Both the position numbers and the translations under genes were made by a program. Of a stretch of DNA of 64,000 nt, positions 15,493-24,972 are shown piece after piece (positions within the stretch are counted from its first letter, which is position 1; each line of letters starts with the position of its first letter). The notes beneath the pieces are model-generated. The model ran no database searches and was not told the DNA's origin. It saw only the letters and a list, made by a program, of their open reading frames with translations. The DNA comes from Candidatus Mediterraneibacter guildfordensis (lineage in GTDB: Bacteria; Bacillota; Clostridia; Lachnospirales; Lachnospiraceae), in NCBI GenBank assembly GCA_019112735.1, contig DXIS01000008.1:1-64000 (forward strand). The letters are read 5' to 3'.

Positions 15493-16134
15493 ATGGCAAA
15501 GATATACATTGCATTCGTAGATACACCGGGGCTGTTCGCCGGGATCATCCGGCGGGTGATCCGGCAGAAATACATTCACGTGGCGCTGTCGCTGGATCCG
15601 TTTCTGGAGGAAACGTACAGCATCGGGCGGCGGCATCCGTCCGTTCCGCTGATCGCCGGTTTTGAGAAGGAAGATAAATATAAGATCCTCCGGGCATTCC
15701 CGGATGCGGACTATCTGGTCTGCAGCATCGAGTGCAGCGCGGATCAGAAGGCGTACATTGAGCGGGAACTGAATGAAGCGATGGATAACCGTTTCCGGTA
15801 TCATTATGCAGTCCTGGGACTTCCGTTTATCCTGATGAATGTTCCGTTTTATCAGAAGAACCATTATACATGTTCATCCTATATCGCCCGTCTGCTGGAA
15901 GAGGCAGGCGTCTGCACATGGGACAGGCATTTTTCACTGGTGACGCCCCGGGATTTCCTGGAATATGAAAAGAAAGAGAAGATCTTCGAGGGCAGTCTCT
16001 ATGAACTGACGGCAATGGTCGGCGGCCGCCGGACAGTACACCGCCGGACGGGAAACATATTCCTGCGGCCGGCATATGCGGGCGCTGCGTATCTTAAACA
16101 TTTTCTGAGGAGGGGTGTGAGCCATGAGCGTTAA
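15493..16134 (+). CDS. Papain-like (NlpC/P60 or YiiX type) protein
   Basis: 213 residues; the ATG follows gaggggaagagcatc. The order His first (KYIHVALSL, His29) and Cys later (HYTCSSYIARLLEEAG, Cys127) is the circularly permuted papain-like arrangement of YiiX/YebB and LRAT-like proteins. No signal peptide is visible, so it would act in the cytoplasm or be membrane associated. It overlaps the flippase-like gene by 11 bases and follows a glycosyltransferase, which suggests a role in handling a lipid- or glycan-linked substrate. The activity is not known. Confidence 0.65.
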   Translation: MAKIYIAFVDTPGLFAGIIRRVIRQKYIHVALSLDPFLEETYSIGRRHPSVPLIAGFEKEDKYKILRAFPDADYLVCSIECSADQKAYIERELNEAMDNRFRYHYAVLGLPFILMNVPFYQKNHYTCSSYIARLLEEAGVCTWDRHFSLVTPRDFLEYEKKEKIFEGSLYELTAMVGGRRTVHRRTGNIFLRPAYAGAAYLKHFLRRGVSHER

Positions 16135-17188
16135 AAAGCGTGTGCTTCAGATCGCTGTATTTCTGGTGATCATGTTCCTGACTTTCTACGCCCTTTTCAG
16201 CGGCCGGGACCTGTCGGAGATCGGCCGGGCGCTTCAGCGCATGTCGCCCTGGTATCTGATCCCGTCCGTCGGACTGGCCGTCTTCTTTGTCTGTGCGGAA
16301 GGCTTTATGATCTGGTATCTGCTCCGTTCCATGAAGTCACAGAAGGAAGGCCGCAGGGCAAGTTCCCTGATCCGCTGCATCCAGTATTCGTTCATCGGGT
16401 TCTTCTATTCCGGCATTACCCCTTCCGCCACCGGCGGACAGCCGGTCCAGCTTTACTATATGAATAAGGACGGCAACCGGGGCTCGGACAGCACGGTTGT
16501 CCTGATGACTGTGGCCGTGGCGTATAAATTCATTCTGGTCCTTATAGGCGTCGGCATTCTTTTGTTCTGGTATGCGCCGCTCCACACGGAACTGGGGCGG
16601 TATTTCCCGCTGTATCTTCTGGGGCTTCTGCTCAACGTGGTCCTCGTCGTGCTGATCCTGGGCGTGATGCTTTTCCCGAAGGTGATCCTGCATCTGGCCC
16701 TCCTGTTCGAAGGACTTTTTATCCGGATGCGGATCTGGAAGCCGTCGGATAAACGGGAAGAGAAAATCAACGCATTCATCGACAGTTATCAGCAGGCGGT
16801 GACCTGGCTTCGGGGACACCGCAGGAGTCTGGTCATTGTCCTTCTCGTAACATTCCTTCAGCGGTGCAGCGTCTTTGTCCTTACGTATATGGTCTATCTT
16901 GGATTCGGGCTGCAGGGCGCGGGCGCCATGCGGGTGATCCTCCTGCAGGCGGCCGTGTATATCGCGGTGGATATGCTTCCGCTGCCGGGCGCCCAGGGCA
17001 TTACAGAGCTGATGTACCAGGCGGTGTTTATCCATGTATTTACGGGGGCGTACCTGATCCCTTCCATGATGGTGAGCCGGGGGATCAATTTCTATTTTCT
17101 GCTGGTCGTAAGCCTTGGTGTGGTACTGGTGAACCGGTTCATATTTGACCGCAGATCTGAAAGATGTTACGATATTAGCTGTGAATGA
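16124..17188 (+). CDS. Lysylphosphatidylglycerol synthase TM region / flippase-like protein
   Basis: 354 residues with seven or eight transmembrane segments, starting MSVKKRVLQIAVFLVIMFL. The signatures GFFYSGITPSATGGQPVQLYYMNKDG in part and DMLPLPGAQGITELMY belong to the MprF N-terminal/UPF0104 family, which flips or senses lipids. It has no C-terminal aminoacyl-transferase domain, so it is the flippase-like half only. It is translationally coupled to the papain-like gene upstream. Confidence 0.9.
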   Translation: MSVKKRVLQIAVFLVIMFLTFYALFSGRDLSEIGRALQRMSPWYLIPSVGLAVFFVCAEGFMIWYLLRSMKSQKEGRRASSLIRCIQYSFIGFFYSGITPSATGGQPVQLYYMNKDGNRGSDSTVVLMTVAVAYKFILVLIGVGILLFWYAPLHTELGRYFPLYLLGLLLNVVLVVLILGVMLFPKVILHLALLFEGLFIRMRIWKPSDKREEKINAFIDSYQQAVTWLRGHRRSLVIVLLVTFLQRCSVFVLTYMVYLGFGLQGAGAMRVILLQAAVYIAVDMLPLPGAQGITELMYQAVFIHVFTGAYLIPSMMVSRGINFYFLLVVSLGVVLVNRFIFDRRSERCYDISCE

Positions 17189-17214
17189 AAGATTTTTATG
17201 CAGGAGCTTCTTAT

Positions 17215-19035
17215 ATGAACATTATTAATATCGAACATATCAGCAAGATTTACGGAGAAAAAGTGATCTATGAAGACGCGTCCTTCGGCATCCAGCAGGG
17301 GGACAAGATTGGGATCGTAGGGATCAACGGAACCGGAAAATCAACTCTGCTCAGGATGATCGCCGGGGAGGAGACGCCGGATGCGGGGCAGATCATCCGG
17401 CAGAACGGCCTGAAGATCGCGTATGTGGCGCAGAATCCGGTATTCCCGGCTGATGCGGATATCCGTTCTTATGCATTTACCAGAGGGGCGGGAGAGGACT
17501 GGCAGGCAGAGTCCAACTTAAGGGAGCTGGGGATCACCCGGTTCGATGAGAAGATCAGTCATCTCTCCGGCGGCCAGAAGCGCCGGGTGGTGCTGGCGAA
17601 GACGTTGGCGGAAGATTTTGATGTGCTTCTTCTCGATGAGCCGACGAACCATCTGGACGGGGAGATGATCACCTGGCTGGAAGAGTATCTGCGCGCCTAC
17701 AGGGGGACGCTTATTATGGTGACCCACGACCGTTATTTCCTGGACCGGGTGACGAACCGGATCCTGGAGATCAGCCACGGGAAAATGTACGGATATGACG
17801 CGGATTATTCCGGATTCCTGGAGCTGAAAGCGGCCCGGGAGGAGATGGAGCTTGCTACCGAGCGCAAGAGACAGAGCGTGCTCAGGATGGAACTGGAGTG
17901 GGCGAAACGGGGATGCCGGGCAAGGACGACGAAGCAGCGGGCAAGGCTGGAACGTCTGGAAGCATTGAAGAACGGCAAAGCTCCGGTGCAGGACCAGACC
18001 GTGGAACTGGGATCTGTGGAGACCCGGATGGGGAAGAAGACCATTGAACTCCATCACATCAGCAAAAGCTACGGGGAGAAAAAGATCCTGGAAGACTACA
18101 GTTATATCGTTCTGAAGAACCAGCGCCTTGGGATCATCGGACCGAACGGATGCGGGAAATCCACGCTTCTGAAGATCATCGCCGGTCTGGTGGAGCCGGA
18201 TGCCGGCCATGTGGAGATCGGAGAGACCATTAAGATCGGTTATTTTGCCCAGGAAGAACAGCATATGGATGACAGCCAGCGGGTGATCGATTATGTGAAG
18301 GATATCGCAGAGTACATTACGACAACGGACGGGAAGATCAGCGCGTCCGCCCTTCTGGAGCGGTTCCTTTTCACGCCGGATATGCAGTATGCGCCCATCG
18401 GCAAACTTTCAGGAGGAGAGAAGCGCAGGCTGTATCTGCTGGGCGTGCTGGCGGAGAATGCCAATGTCCTTCTGTTCGATGAGGCGGGCAACAACCTGGA
18501 CATTCCCACGCTCACGATCCTGGAGGATTATCTGAATTCCTTTAACGGGATCGTGATCACCGTTTCCCATGACCGGTATTTTCTGGATAATGTGGCGGAC
18601 CGGATCCTGGAACTGGACGGAAACGGGCATGTGAGTCAGTATGAGGGAGGATATACGGATTACCTGCGTGCAAAAGAAGAGCGTGGCGGACAGGGCAGTG
18701 CGGACGGCATACAGGCGCGGGAGTTGCCGAAGACTGAAAAGACAGTGCAGGAAACGGATACATCTTCCGATAGTTTAAAAACATGGAAGCAGCCATCCCG
18801 AAAACTGAAATTTACTTATAAAGAACAACGGGAGTATGAAACGATCGATGATGATATCGCCGCACTGGAACAAAAACTCGAATTCATAGAGCGGCAGATC
18901 GAAGCGAACGCAACGAATTCAGTAAAACTAAGAGAATTAATGGCGGAGCAGGAGGAGACCCAGACTCTTCTTGATGAGAAGACAGAACGCTGGGTATATC
19001 TGAATGATCTGGCAGAAAAAATCGCGGGGCAATAA
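17215..19035 (+). CDS. ABC-F family ATPase with atypical second Walker B
   Basis: 606 residues from ATG 17215 (caggagc 8 bases ahead; the frame opens at 17185). Two nucleotide-binding domains: GINGTGKST (36-44), LSGGQKRR (117 on) and DEPTNHLD (141-148); then GPNGCGKST (309-317), LSGGEKRR (398 on) and DEAGNNLD (422-429). An ABC-F linker lies between them and a C-terminal coiled coil follows (about 530-606, IAALEQKLEFIERQIEAN), as in Uup/YdiF. ABC-F proteins act on the ribosome. The change of the usual DEPTNHLD to DEAGNNLD keeps the catalytic Glu but alters the conserved Pro-Thr. There are no membrane segments. Confidence 0.92.
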   Translation: MNIINIEHISKIYGEKVIYEDASFGIQQGDKIGIVGINGTGKSTLLRMIAGEETPDAGQIIRQNGLKIAYVAQNPVFPADADIRSYAFTRGAGEDWQAESNLRELGITRFDEKISHLSGGQKRRVVLAKTLAEDFDVLLLDEPTNHLDGEMITWLEEYLRAYRGTLIMVTHDRYFLDRVTNRILEISHGKMYGYDADYSGFLELKAAREEMELATERKRQSVLRMELEWAKRGCRARTTKQRARLERLEALKNGKAPVQDQTVELGSVETRMGKKTIELHHISKSYGEKKILEDYSYIVLKNQRLGIIGPNGCGKSTLLKIIAGLVEPDAGHVEIGETIKIGYFAQEEQHMDDSQRVIDYVKDIAEYITTTDGKISASALLERFLFTPDMQYAPIGKLSGGEKRRLYLLGVLAENANVLLFDEAGNNLDIPTLTILEDYLNSFNGIVITVSHDRYFLDNVADRILELDGNGHVSQYEGGYTDYLRAKEERGGQGSADGIQARELPKTEKTVQETDTSSDSLKTWKQPSRKLKFTYKEQREYETIDDDIAALEQKLEFIERQIEANATNSVKLRELMAEQEETQTLLDEKTERWVYLNDLAEKIAGQ

Positions 19036-19054
19036 GCCCCGCGATCGTGATTCT
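19021..19054 (+). terminator. Terminator hairpin overlapping the ABC-F stop codon
   Basis: atcgcggggc (19021-19030) and gccccgcgat (19036-19045) form a perfect 10-bp stem with loop aataa, which contains the stop codon. The T-rich tail (ttctttt, 19051-19057) starts a few bases later than usual. Confidence 0.7.
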
Positions 19055-19070
19055 TTTACGAATTAAAGTC

Positions 19071-19099
19071 TTGACAAAGAAGACCTCTGTTGTTAATAT
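19071..19099 (+). promoter_or_regulatory. Promoter of ilvN-ilvC
   Basis: TTGACA (19071-19076), 17-bp spacer, TAATAT (19094-19099). A near-consensus sigma-A promoter about 57 bases before the ilvN start. Confidence 0.88.
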
Positions 19100-19108
19100 A
19101 TTAAAGAG

Positions 19109-19130
19109 AAAACAGAGTGCAATCTGTTTT
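19109..19130 (+). promoter_or_regulatory. Leader hairpin of ilvN-ilvC
   Basis: aaaacaga (19109-19116) and tctgtttt (19123-19130) pair perfectly around loop gtgcaa, close to the expected transcript start, and run into T. The stem is AT-rich. It could protect the 5' end or act as a weak attenuator. Confidence 0.45.
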
Positions 19131-19155
19131 TAAGGACGGGAAGGAGTAATATAGA

Positions 19156-19653
19156 ATGAGAAAACAGGTGTTTTCCTTACTTGTAGACAATAATCCCGGA
19201 GTCCTGAGCCGGATCGCGGGACTGTTCAGCCGCCGGGGATACAGCATTGACAGTATCACGGCAGGTATGACGGCAGACCCGAGATTCACCCGTATCACCG
19301 TTGTCTCTTCCGGAGACGAGCTGATCCTCTCGCAGATCGAGAAGCAGGTCCGCAAGCTGGAGGACGTGGTGGCGATCAAAGTGCTTAAGGACGAAGAATC
19401 TGTATGCCGCGAGCTGATCATGGTCAAGCTCCGCGCAGACGCATCCCAGAGAGGCGAGATCATCTCTGTTGCGGATGTGTTCCGTGCGAAGATCGTTGAC
19501 GTGGAGGAGGATTCCCTGATCGTTGAGCTTACCGGTACACAGAGCAAACTTGAAGCATTCCTGAATCTTCTGAAAGGATATGAGATACTGGAGCTGGCAA
19601 GGACCGGCATCACAGGTCTTTCCAGAGGAAGCAAGGATGTAGCATATTTTTAA
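19156..19653 (+). CDS. ilvN: Acetolactate synthase regulatory (small) subunit
   Basis: 165 residues. It begins MRKQVFSLLVDNNPGVLSRIAGLFSRRGYSIDSI in part, the ACT domain that binds valine, with the DNxPGVLxR effector-site motif, followed by the second ferredoxin-like domain (about 85-160). It regulates the catalytic subunit IlvB in branched-chain amino acid synthesis. There is no ilvB next to it here; the gene is followed 20 bases later by ilvC. The start is fixed by gggaaggag upstream and by the normal family N-terminus. Confidence 0.95.
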   Translation: MRKQVFSLLVDNNPGVLSRIAGLFSRRGYSIDSITAGMTADPRFTRITVVSSGDELILSQIEKQVRKLEDVVAIKVLKDEESVCRELIMVKLRADASQRGEIISVADVFRAKIVDVEEDSLIVELTGTQSKLEAFLNLLKGYEILELARTGITGLSRGSKDVAYF

Positions 19654-19661
19654 ATTTTTAG

Positions 19662-20693
<1,032 letters not shown>

Positions 20694-20722
20694 TATTTGT
20701 CATACAATAGGTAAGCGGCGGG

Positions 20723-20751
20723 ACGCCCGGCAGATTTCTGCCGGGCGTTTC
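20723..20751 (+). terminator. Terminator after ilvC
   Basis: acgcccggcag (20723-20733) and ctgccgggcgt (20738-20748) form a perfect 11-bp stem with a 4-base loop; a short T run follows. Confidence 0.8.
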
Positions 20752-20803
20752 GTCATCCGTCCGGACCTTTGGCGTCCGGCAAAGCGGGGAAGGGGATCCT
20801 GAA

Positions 20804-22174
20804 ATGAGTGCAGTGACAGAAGAAAGAAATGATTTCAGCAGGGGAAGCGTGGTGCGGCATATATTGAGCCTTGCCGCGCCCATGACGCTGGCACAGCTTA
20901 TCAATGTGCTCTACAGCGTGGTTGACCGGATCTATATCGGGCATCTGCCCCATGCATCAGCCCAGGCCCTTACAGGGATCGGACTGTGCCTGCCCGTCAT
21001 CACGATCATTTCCGCTTTTGCCAATCTGTTCGGGATGGGCGGAGCGCCCCTTTGCTCCATCGCCCGGGGCGGCCACCAGGAGGACCGGGCGCAGAAAGTG
21101 ATGGGCAATTCATTTTCCATGCTCCTGCTGAGCGGCACGGTGCTGATGATCCTCTGTCTGATCTTCAAAGAGCCGGTCCTGTATCTGTTCGGGGCGAGCG
21201 AGGAGACATTCGGCTATGCGGATGCGTATCTGACGATCTATCTTCTGGGAACGGTCTTTGTTATGACGAGCCTTGGGATGAACAACTTTATCAATGCCCA
21301 GGGATTCGGGAAAATGGGGATGATGACGGTCCTTCTCGGCGCTGTCATGAATATCATCCTTGATCCGGTCTTGATCTTCGGATTCGATATGGGCGTGCGG
21401 GGCGCGGCCATCGCCACGGTGATCTCCCAGGGGGCGTCCGCGGCGTGGGTGTTCTTCTTTCTTACCGGGAAGAAGGCGCTGTTTAAACTGACCCGGGAAT
21501 CCATGAAGATCAGGCTCTCCCTGGTGAAAGAGATCACATTCCTGGGGACTTCCGGATTCGTAATGTCGGTGACCAACGGGACGGTCCAGATCGTCTGCAA
21601 TGCGGTGCTTGCCAGATTCGGCGGGGACATCTACGTGGGGATCATGACCGTGATCAATTCGGTGCGAGAGATCGCCAGCCTTCCGCTGAACGGACTGACT
21701 TCCGGGGCGCAGCCGGTCATGGGATATAATTACGGCGCCGGGTGTTACAGAAGAGTGCGGACTGCGATCCGCTTCATCACGGCGGCCGGGATCGGCTTCT
21801 CCCTGGTCGTGTGGGCGGTCGTATTTGTGGAACCCCGGTTTTTCCTGCATTTGTTTACGCAGGAACAGGAGCTGATCACAGAGGGGATCCCTGCCATGCA
21901 GATCTATTTCTGCGGGTTCTTTATGATGGCTCTGCAGTTTGTGGGCCAGTCCACCTATGTGGCATTGAACCGGCCGAAACAGGCAGTGTTTTTCTCCCTG
22001 TTCCGCAAGGTGATCATCGTGGTGCCGCTTACGATCCTGCTGCCGCTGGTCGGAGGGCTTGGAACGGACGGTGTGTTCTGGGCGGAGCCGGTGTCAAATG
22101 TGATCGGAGGAACGGCCTGCTTCGTGACCATGATGCTCACCGTGTGGCCGACATTAAAAGAGGCATCCGCCTGA
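20804..22174 (+). CDS. MATE family efflux transporter
   Basis: 456 residues with twelve hydrophobic segments. The N-terminal MTLAQLINVLYSVVDRIYIGH matches the Px(x)QxxxxLYxxVDxxxIG signature of the MATE family (DinF/NorM-like), repeated less strictly in the second half around NGLTSGAQPVMGYNYGAG. It would export cationic compounds using a sodium or proton gradient. The start has gggaagggg upstream. Its terminator overlaps the stop codon and faces rpsT. Confidence 0.93.
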   Translation: MSAVTEERNDFSRGSVVRHILSLAAPMTLAQLINVLYSVVDRIYIGHLPHASAQALTGIGLCLPVITIISAFANLFGMGGAPLCSIARGGHQEDRAQKVMGNSFSMLLLSGTVLMILCLIFKEPVLYLFGASEETFGYADAYLTIYLLGTVFVMTSLGMNNFINAQGFGKMGMMTVLLGAVMNIILDPVLIFGFDMGVRGAAIATVISQGASAAWVFFFLTGKKALFKLTRESMKIRLSLVKEITFLGTSGFVMSVTNGTVQIVCNAVLARFGGDIYVGIMTVINSVREIASLPLNGLTSGAQPVMGYNYGAGCYRRVRTAIRFITAAGIGFSLVVWAVVFVEPRFFLHLFTQEQELITEGIPAMQIYFCGFFMMALQFVGQSTYVALNRPKQAVFFSLFRKVIIVVPLTILLPLVGGLGTDGVFWAEPVSNVIGGTACFVTMMLTVWPTLKEASA

Positions 22175-22197
22175 CGGTGCGGATGCCTCTGCATTTT
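22160..22197. terminator. Bidirectional terminator between the MATE gene and rpsT
   Basis: gaggcatccgc (22160-22170) and gcggatgcctc (22179-22189) form a perfect 11-bp stem. T runs exist on both strands (tttt at 22194-22197 on plus; aaaa at 22156-22159, read as T on minus). The stem includes the last codons of the MATE gene. Confidence 0.85.
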
Positions 22198-22218
22198 AAA
22201 AAATATGATCTTCTATGA

Positions 22219-22482
22219 TTAAGCAATGCTGTTAACAGCTTTGGACAGACGGGAGATCTTTCTTGAAACCGTTCTCTTGTGGTAAACACCTTTTGTTCCG
22301 GCTTTGGAAATCTCCACGATCGCTGCATGAAGAGCAGTCTTAGCTGCCTCAGCGTCTTTTGCCGCGATTGCTGCGTCAACTTTCTTTACAGCAGTTTTCA
22401 CTTTAGACTTGATTGCTTTATTTCTTGCAGCCTTTGTCTCGTTTACTAAAATTCTTTTCTTAGCAGACTTAATGTTAGCCAA
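22219..22482 (-). CDS. rpsT: 30S ribosomal protein S20
   Basis: 87 residues. The family N-terminus (M)ANIKSAKKRI begins at a TTG codon (22480-22482 on the minus strand), with ggagg 8 bases ahead, so TTG is the start rather than the longer open frame. The body is the usual basic three-helix bundle (ETKAARNKAIKSKVKTAVKK) ending GVYHKRTVSRKISRLSKAVN. S20 binds 16S rRNA early in 30S assembly. A UUG start is also known for E. coli rpsT, where it matters for autoregulation. Divergent from gpr, a common Firmicute arrangement. Confidence 0.96.
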   Translation of the reverse strand: MANIKSAKKRILVNETKAARNKAIKSKVKTAVKKVDAAIAAKDAEAAKTALHAAIVEISKAGTKGVYHKRTVSRKISRLSKAVNSIA

Positions 22483-22576
22483 TCTGTACACCTCCAAATA
22501 TGACATGAATTTTCAAATTGTGTTCATGTGTTCCGGCAGATTCGGACACGGACGCTCCGCTGGAACATACTCATTC

Positions 22577-22605
22577 ATTTTATGCCAACGATCTGGTGAT
22601 GTCAA
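22577..22605 (-). promoter_or_regulatory. Promoter of rpsT
   Basis: On the minus strand, TTGACA (22605-22600), 17-bp spacer, TAAAAT (22582-22577). Near-consensus. The leader to the TTG start would be about 90 bases. Confidence 0.85.
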
Positions 22606-22669
22606 TACATAATTTGCGAAATCTTACAAAAAATATCACTATATGAAACGTTGAGCTGGAGGATTGACG

Positions 22670-23644
22670 ATGGTGAGAAATTACAGTGTGCGGACCGATC
22701 TGGCGCTGGAGGAGCGGGAGCGCTTTGAAGCGGACAATGTGGAAGTCCAGGGGGTGGTGCTGGAAGAAGAGTATGACGAGGAACGTCAGATCCGGGTGAC
22801 GCGGGTGGAGATCCGGACGGAGAACGGCGCGAAAGCCATGGGGAAGCCGGTGGGTACGTATCTGACATTTGAGACGCCGGATCTGGCGCTTCCGGATGAA
22901 GATATACATCAGGACATTTCTAAAAGGCTGGGCGGTTATGTCCGGGAACTGATCCGAAGGAATACCGGACGGAGCGAGAAGGACCTGTCTGTCCTTGTGG
23001 TGGGGCTCGGGAACCGTTCCGTGACGCCGGATGCGCTGGGGCCTTATGTGGCGGACCATCTGAACGTGACGAGGCATGTCATCAAAGAATACGGGAAATA
23101 TGCAATGGGCAGGGACCATGTCAATATGGTGAGCGCGGTCGTGCCCGGCGTCATGGGGCAGACCGGCATGGAAAGCACGGAGATCGTGCGAGGCATTGTG
23201 AGCGAGACCCACCCGGATCTTGTGATCGCCGTTGATGCGCTGGCGGCCCGCAGCAGCCGGCGGCTGAACCGCACGGTGCAGATCGCGGATACCGGGATCC
23301 ATCCCGGCTCCGGCGTGGGCAATCACCGGAGCGGGCTCACGGAGAAAACGCTGGGCGTGCCGGTCATCGGGATCGGCGTGCCGACTGTGGTCGATGCGGC
23401 GACGATCGTCAATGATACGATGGAAAATTTTATCGCGGCGCTGGAATCTTCGGATTCGCTGAAAGGCGTGGGCAATGTGCTCCGTTCCTACAGCGCCGGG
23501 GAGAAGTATGAGTTTGTGAAGGAACTGATCGCGCCCCACCTTAACGGCATGTATGTTACGCCGAAAGATGTGGATGAGATGATCCATCAGATCAGCCACA
23601 CCCTTGCCGAAGCGCTGAATATGGTTTTCGCCGGAGAGGCATAA
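22670..23644 (+). CDS. gpr: Spore germination protease (GPR endopeptidase)
   Basis: 324 residues from ATG 22670, with ggagg 7 bases ahead. The N-terminus MVRNYSVRTDLALEERERFE resembles the pro-region of Bacillus GPR, which is removed on activation. The catalytic Asp segments VGLGNRSVTPDALGP and LVIAVDALAAR of peptidase family A25 are present. It degrades small acid-soluble spore proteins at germination. It is made in the forespore, presumably under sigma-G; I could not find a convincing sigma-G promoter in the short region shared with rpsT. spoIIP follows 54 bases later. Confidence 0.95.
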   Translation: MVRNYSVRTDLALEERERFEADNVEVQGVVLEEEYDEERQIRVTRVEIRTENGAKAMGKPVGTYLTFETPDLALPDEDIHQDISKRLGGYVRELIRRNTGRSEKDLSVLVVGLGNRSVTPDALGPYVADHLNVTRHVIKEYGKYAMGRDHVNMVSAVVPGVMGQTGMESTEIVRGIVSETHPDLVIAVDALAARSSRRLNRTVQIADTGIHPGSGVGNHRSGLTEKTLGVPVIGIGVPTVVDAATIVNDTMENFIAALESSDSLKGVGNVLRSYSAGEKYEFVKELIAPHLNGMYVTPKDVDEMIHQISHTLAEALNMVFAGEA

Positions 23645-23698
23645 CCCGTCCCTCTGCCGCATATCATTTCAGGAGAACGTAAAAAGGGAGGGGCCGCC

Positions 23699-24883
23699 AC
23701 GGGTACGGGACGGACAACAGGGACAAACATCAGATACGCGGAAAAAGCTTTTCCGGCGGCGCTTCTGGCGGCGCTGATCATCTGCCTGGGGTCTGCGGGC
23801 GAGGGGGCGCTTTACGGTCTGCCGGAACAGATCAGCGCATCTGCCCGGCGGATGTATATGCCGGCCCTGTCATGGGAAGCGGACAGAGCGGATGCAGGCT
23901 TCGGAGAATGGGTGCGGGAGAGGGCCCTTGCCTGGTTCCCGCTTGTATCCTATACAGAGGATCAGCCCGATCAGGAGGTAGCGATTGAAGACGGAGATAC
24001 CGTGGCCATGATCCTGGAGGCCCAGTCCGAAGCAGAGGCCGGAACGGAAGCCTCTCGGGAAGCCGGGGAAGAAACGGAGACCGGAAGCAGCGCATCGGAT
24101 GCGGCCCCCGCAGCAGACATCCCGATGGATAAGCTCCGGGATTTTGAATACCTTCTTTCAAATTATTATACAGTGGACAGTTCTACCGTCATCGGGGCGG
24201 ACCAGCTCGATGCAGAGAAGATGCTGGAGCAGGATATGAAGATCGACACAGAGACAGGCGGTCCGAAGATCCTCGTCTTTCATACCCATTCTCAGGAGGA
24301 GTTTGTGGATTCCACGCCGGGGGATCCGGCGACGAGCATTGTCGGCGTAGGGGCGTACCTGACGGAACTTTTGAATGAAAAGGGGATCGAGACGATCCAT
24401 GATACAGGCGTATATGACATTATTGACGGGAAACTGGACCGGAGCATGGCCTATGATTATTCCGAAGCGGCCGTGAGAAAGATCCTGGAGGAGAATCCGT
24501 CGATCGAAGTCCTTATCGACCTGCACCGGGACGGCGTCGCGGAAGATACCCGTCTTGTTACGGAGATAAACGGCAAGCAGACGGCGCGGATCATGTTTTT
24601 CAACGGTCTGAGCAGGACCCGGACGAACGGGGAGATCAGCTATCTGAAAAATCCTTATATCCAGGATAACCTGGCTTTTTCATTTCAGATGCATCTGGCG
24701 GCGGAGACAAAGAATCCGGGTTTTACCAGGCACATATATCTGAAAGCCTACCGGTACAGTCTGCACATGAAACCGAAGTCGCTTCTGATCGAGGCGGGCG
24801 CCCAGACGAATACGGTGGAAGAGATGATGAATGCCATGGAACCGCTTGCAGATGCGCTGTATGATGTACTTATTTCAAGTTGA
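23699..24883 (+). CDS. spoIIP: Stage II sporulation protein P, with non-standard start
   Basis: The frame encodes the SpoIIP amidase: ILVFHTHSQEEF, VLIDLHRDGV and LLIEAGAQTNTVEEM are its hallmark segments, at about residues 195-380. It cuts peptidoglycan stem peptides during engulfment. The first ATG (23852) would remove the membrane anchor (AFPAALLAALIICLGSAG, encoded at about 23747-23800). No ATG, GTG or TTG exists in frame upstream before the gpr stop region, but an ACG at 23699 sits 7 bases after the Shine-Dalgarno aaaagggaggg. I therefore mark the gene from there (394 residues). The start is either a rare ACG, a mutated ATG or a sequence error. Confidence 0.85.
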   Translation, partial: TGTGRTTGTNIRYAEKAFPAALLAALIICLGSAGEGALYGLPEQISASARRMYMPALSWEADRADAGFGEWVRERALAWFPLVSYTEDQPDQEVAIEDGDTVAMILEAQSEAEAGTEASREAGEETETGSSASDAAPAADIPMDKLRDFEYLLSNYYTVDSSTVIGADQLDAEKMLEQDMKIDTETGGPKILVFHTHSQEEFVDSTPGDPATSIVGVGAYLTELLNEKGIETIHDTGVYDIIDGKLDRSMAYDYSEAAVRKILEENPSIEVLIDLHRDGVAEDTRLVTEINGKQTARIMFFNGLSRTRTNGEISYLKNPYIQDNLAFSFQMHLAAETKNPGFTRHIYLKAYRYSLHMKPKSLLIEAGAQTNTVEEMMNAMEPLADALYDVLISS

Positions 24884-24908
24884 AAACCACAACTGCTTGT
24901 GTTATAGT
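24880..24908 (+). promoter_or_regulatory. Promoter of the topoisomerase pair
   Basis: TTGAAA (24880-24885), 17-bp spacer, TATAGT (24903-24908). The -35 box overlaps the spoIIP stop codon. Confidence 0.82.
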
Positions 24909-24972
24909 ATCAGATGGATTGTTCTGCATTTCTACAGGCAGGACACGTAGAAGGACGAAAGGAAGAATGTAA

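Noticed and set aside
23852..24883. spoIIP starting at ATG 23852
   Set aside because: The frame upstream encodes a membrane anchor and follows a good Shine-Dalgarno, so the shorter form is likely an artefact of start choice.
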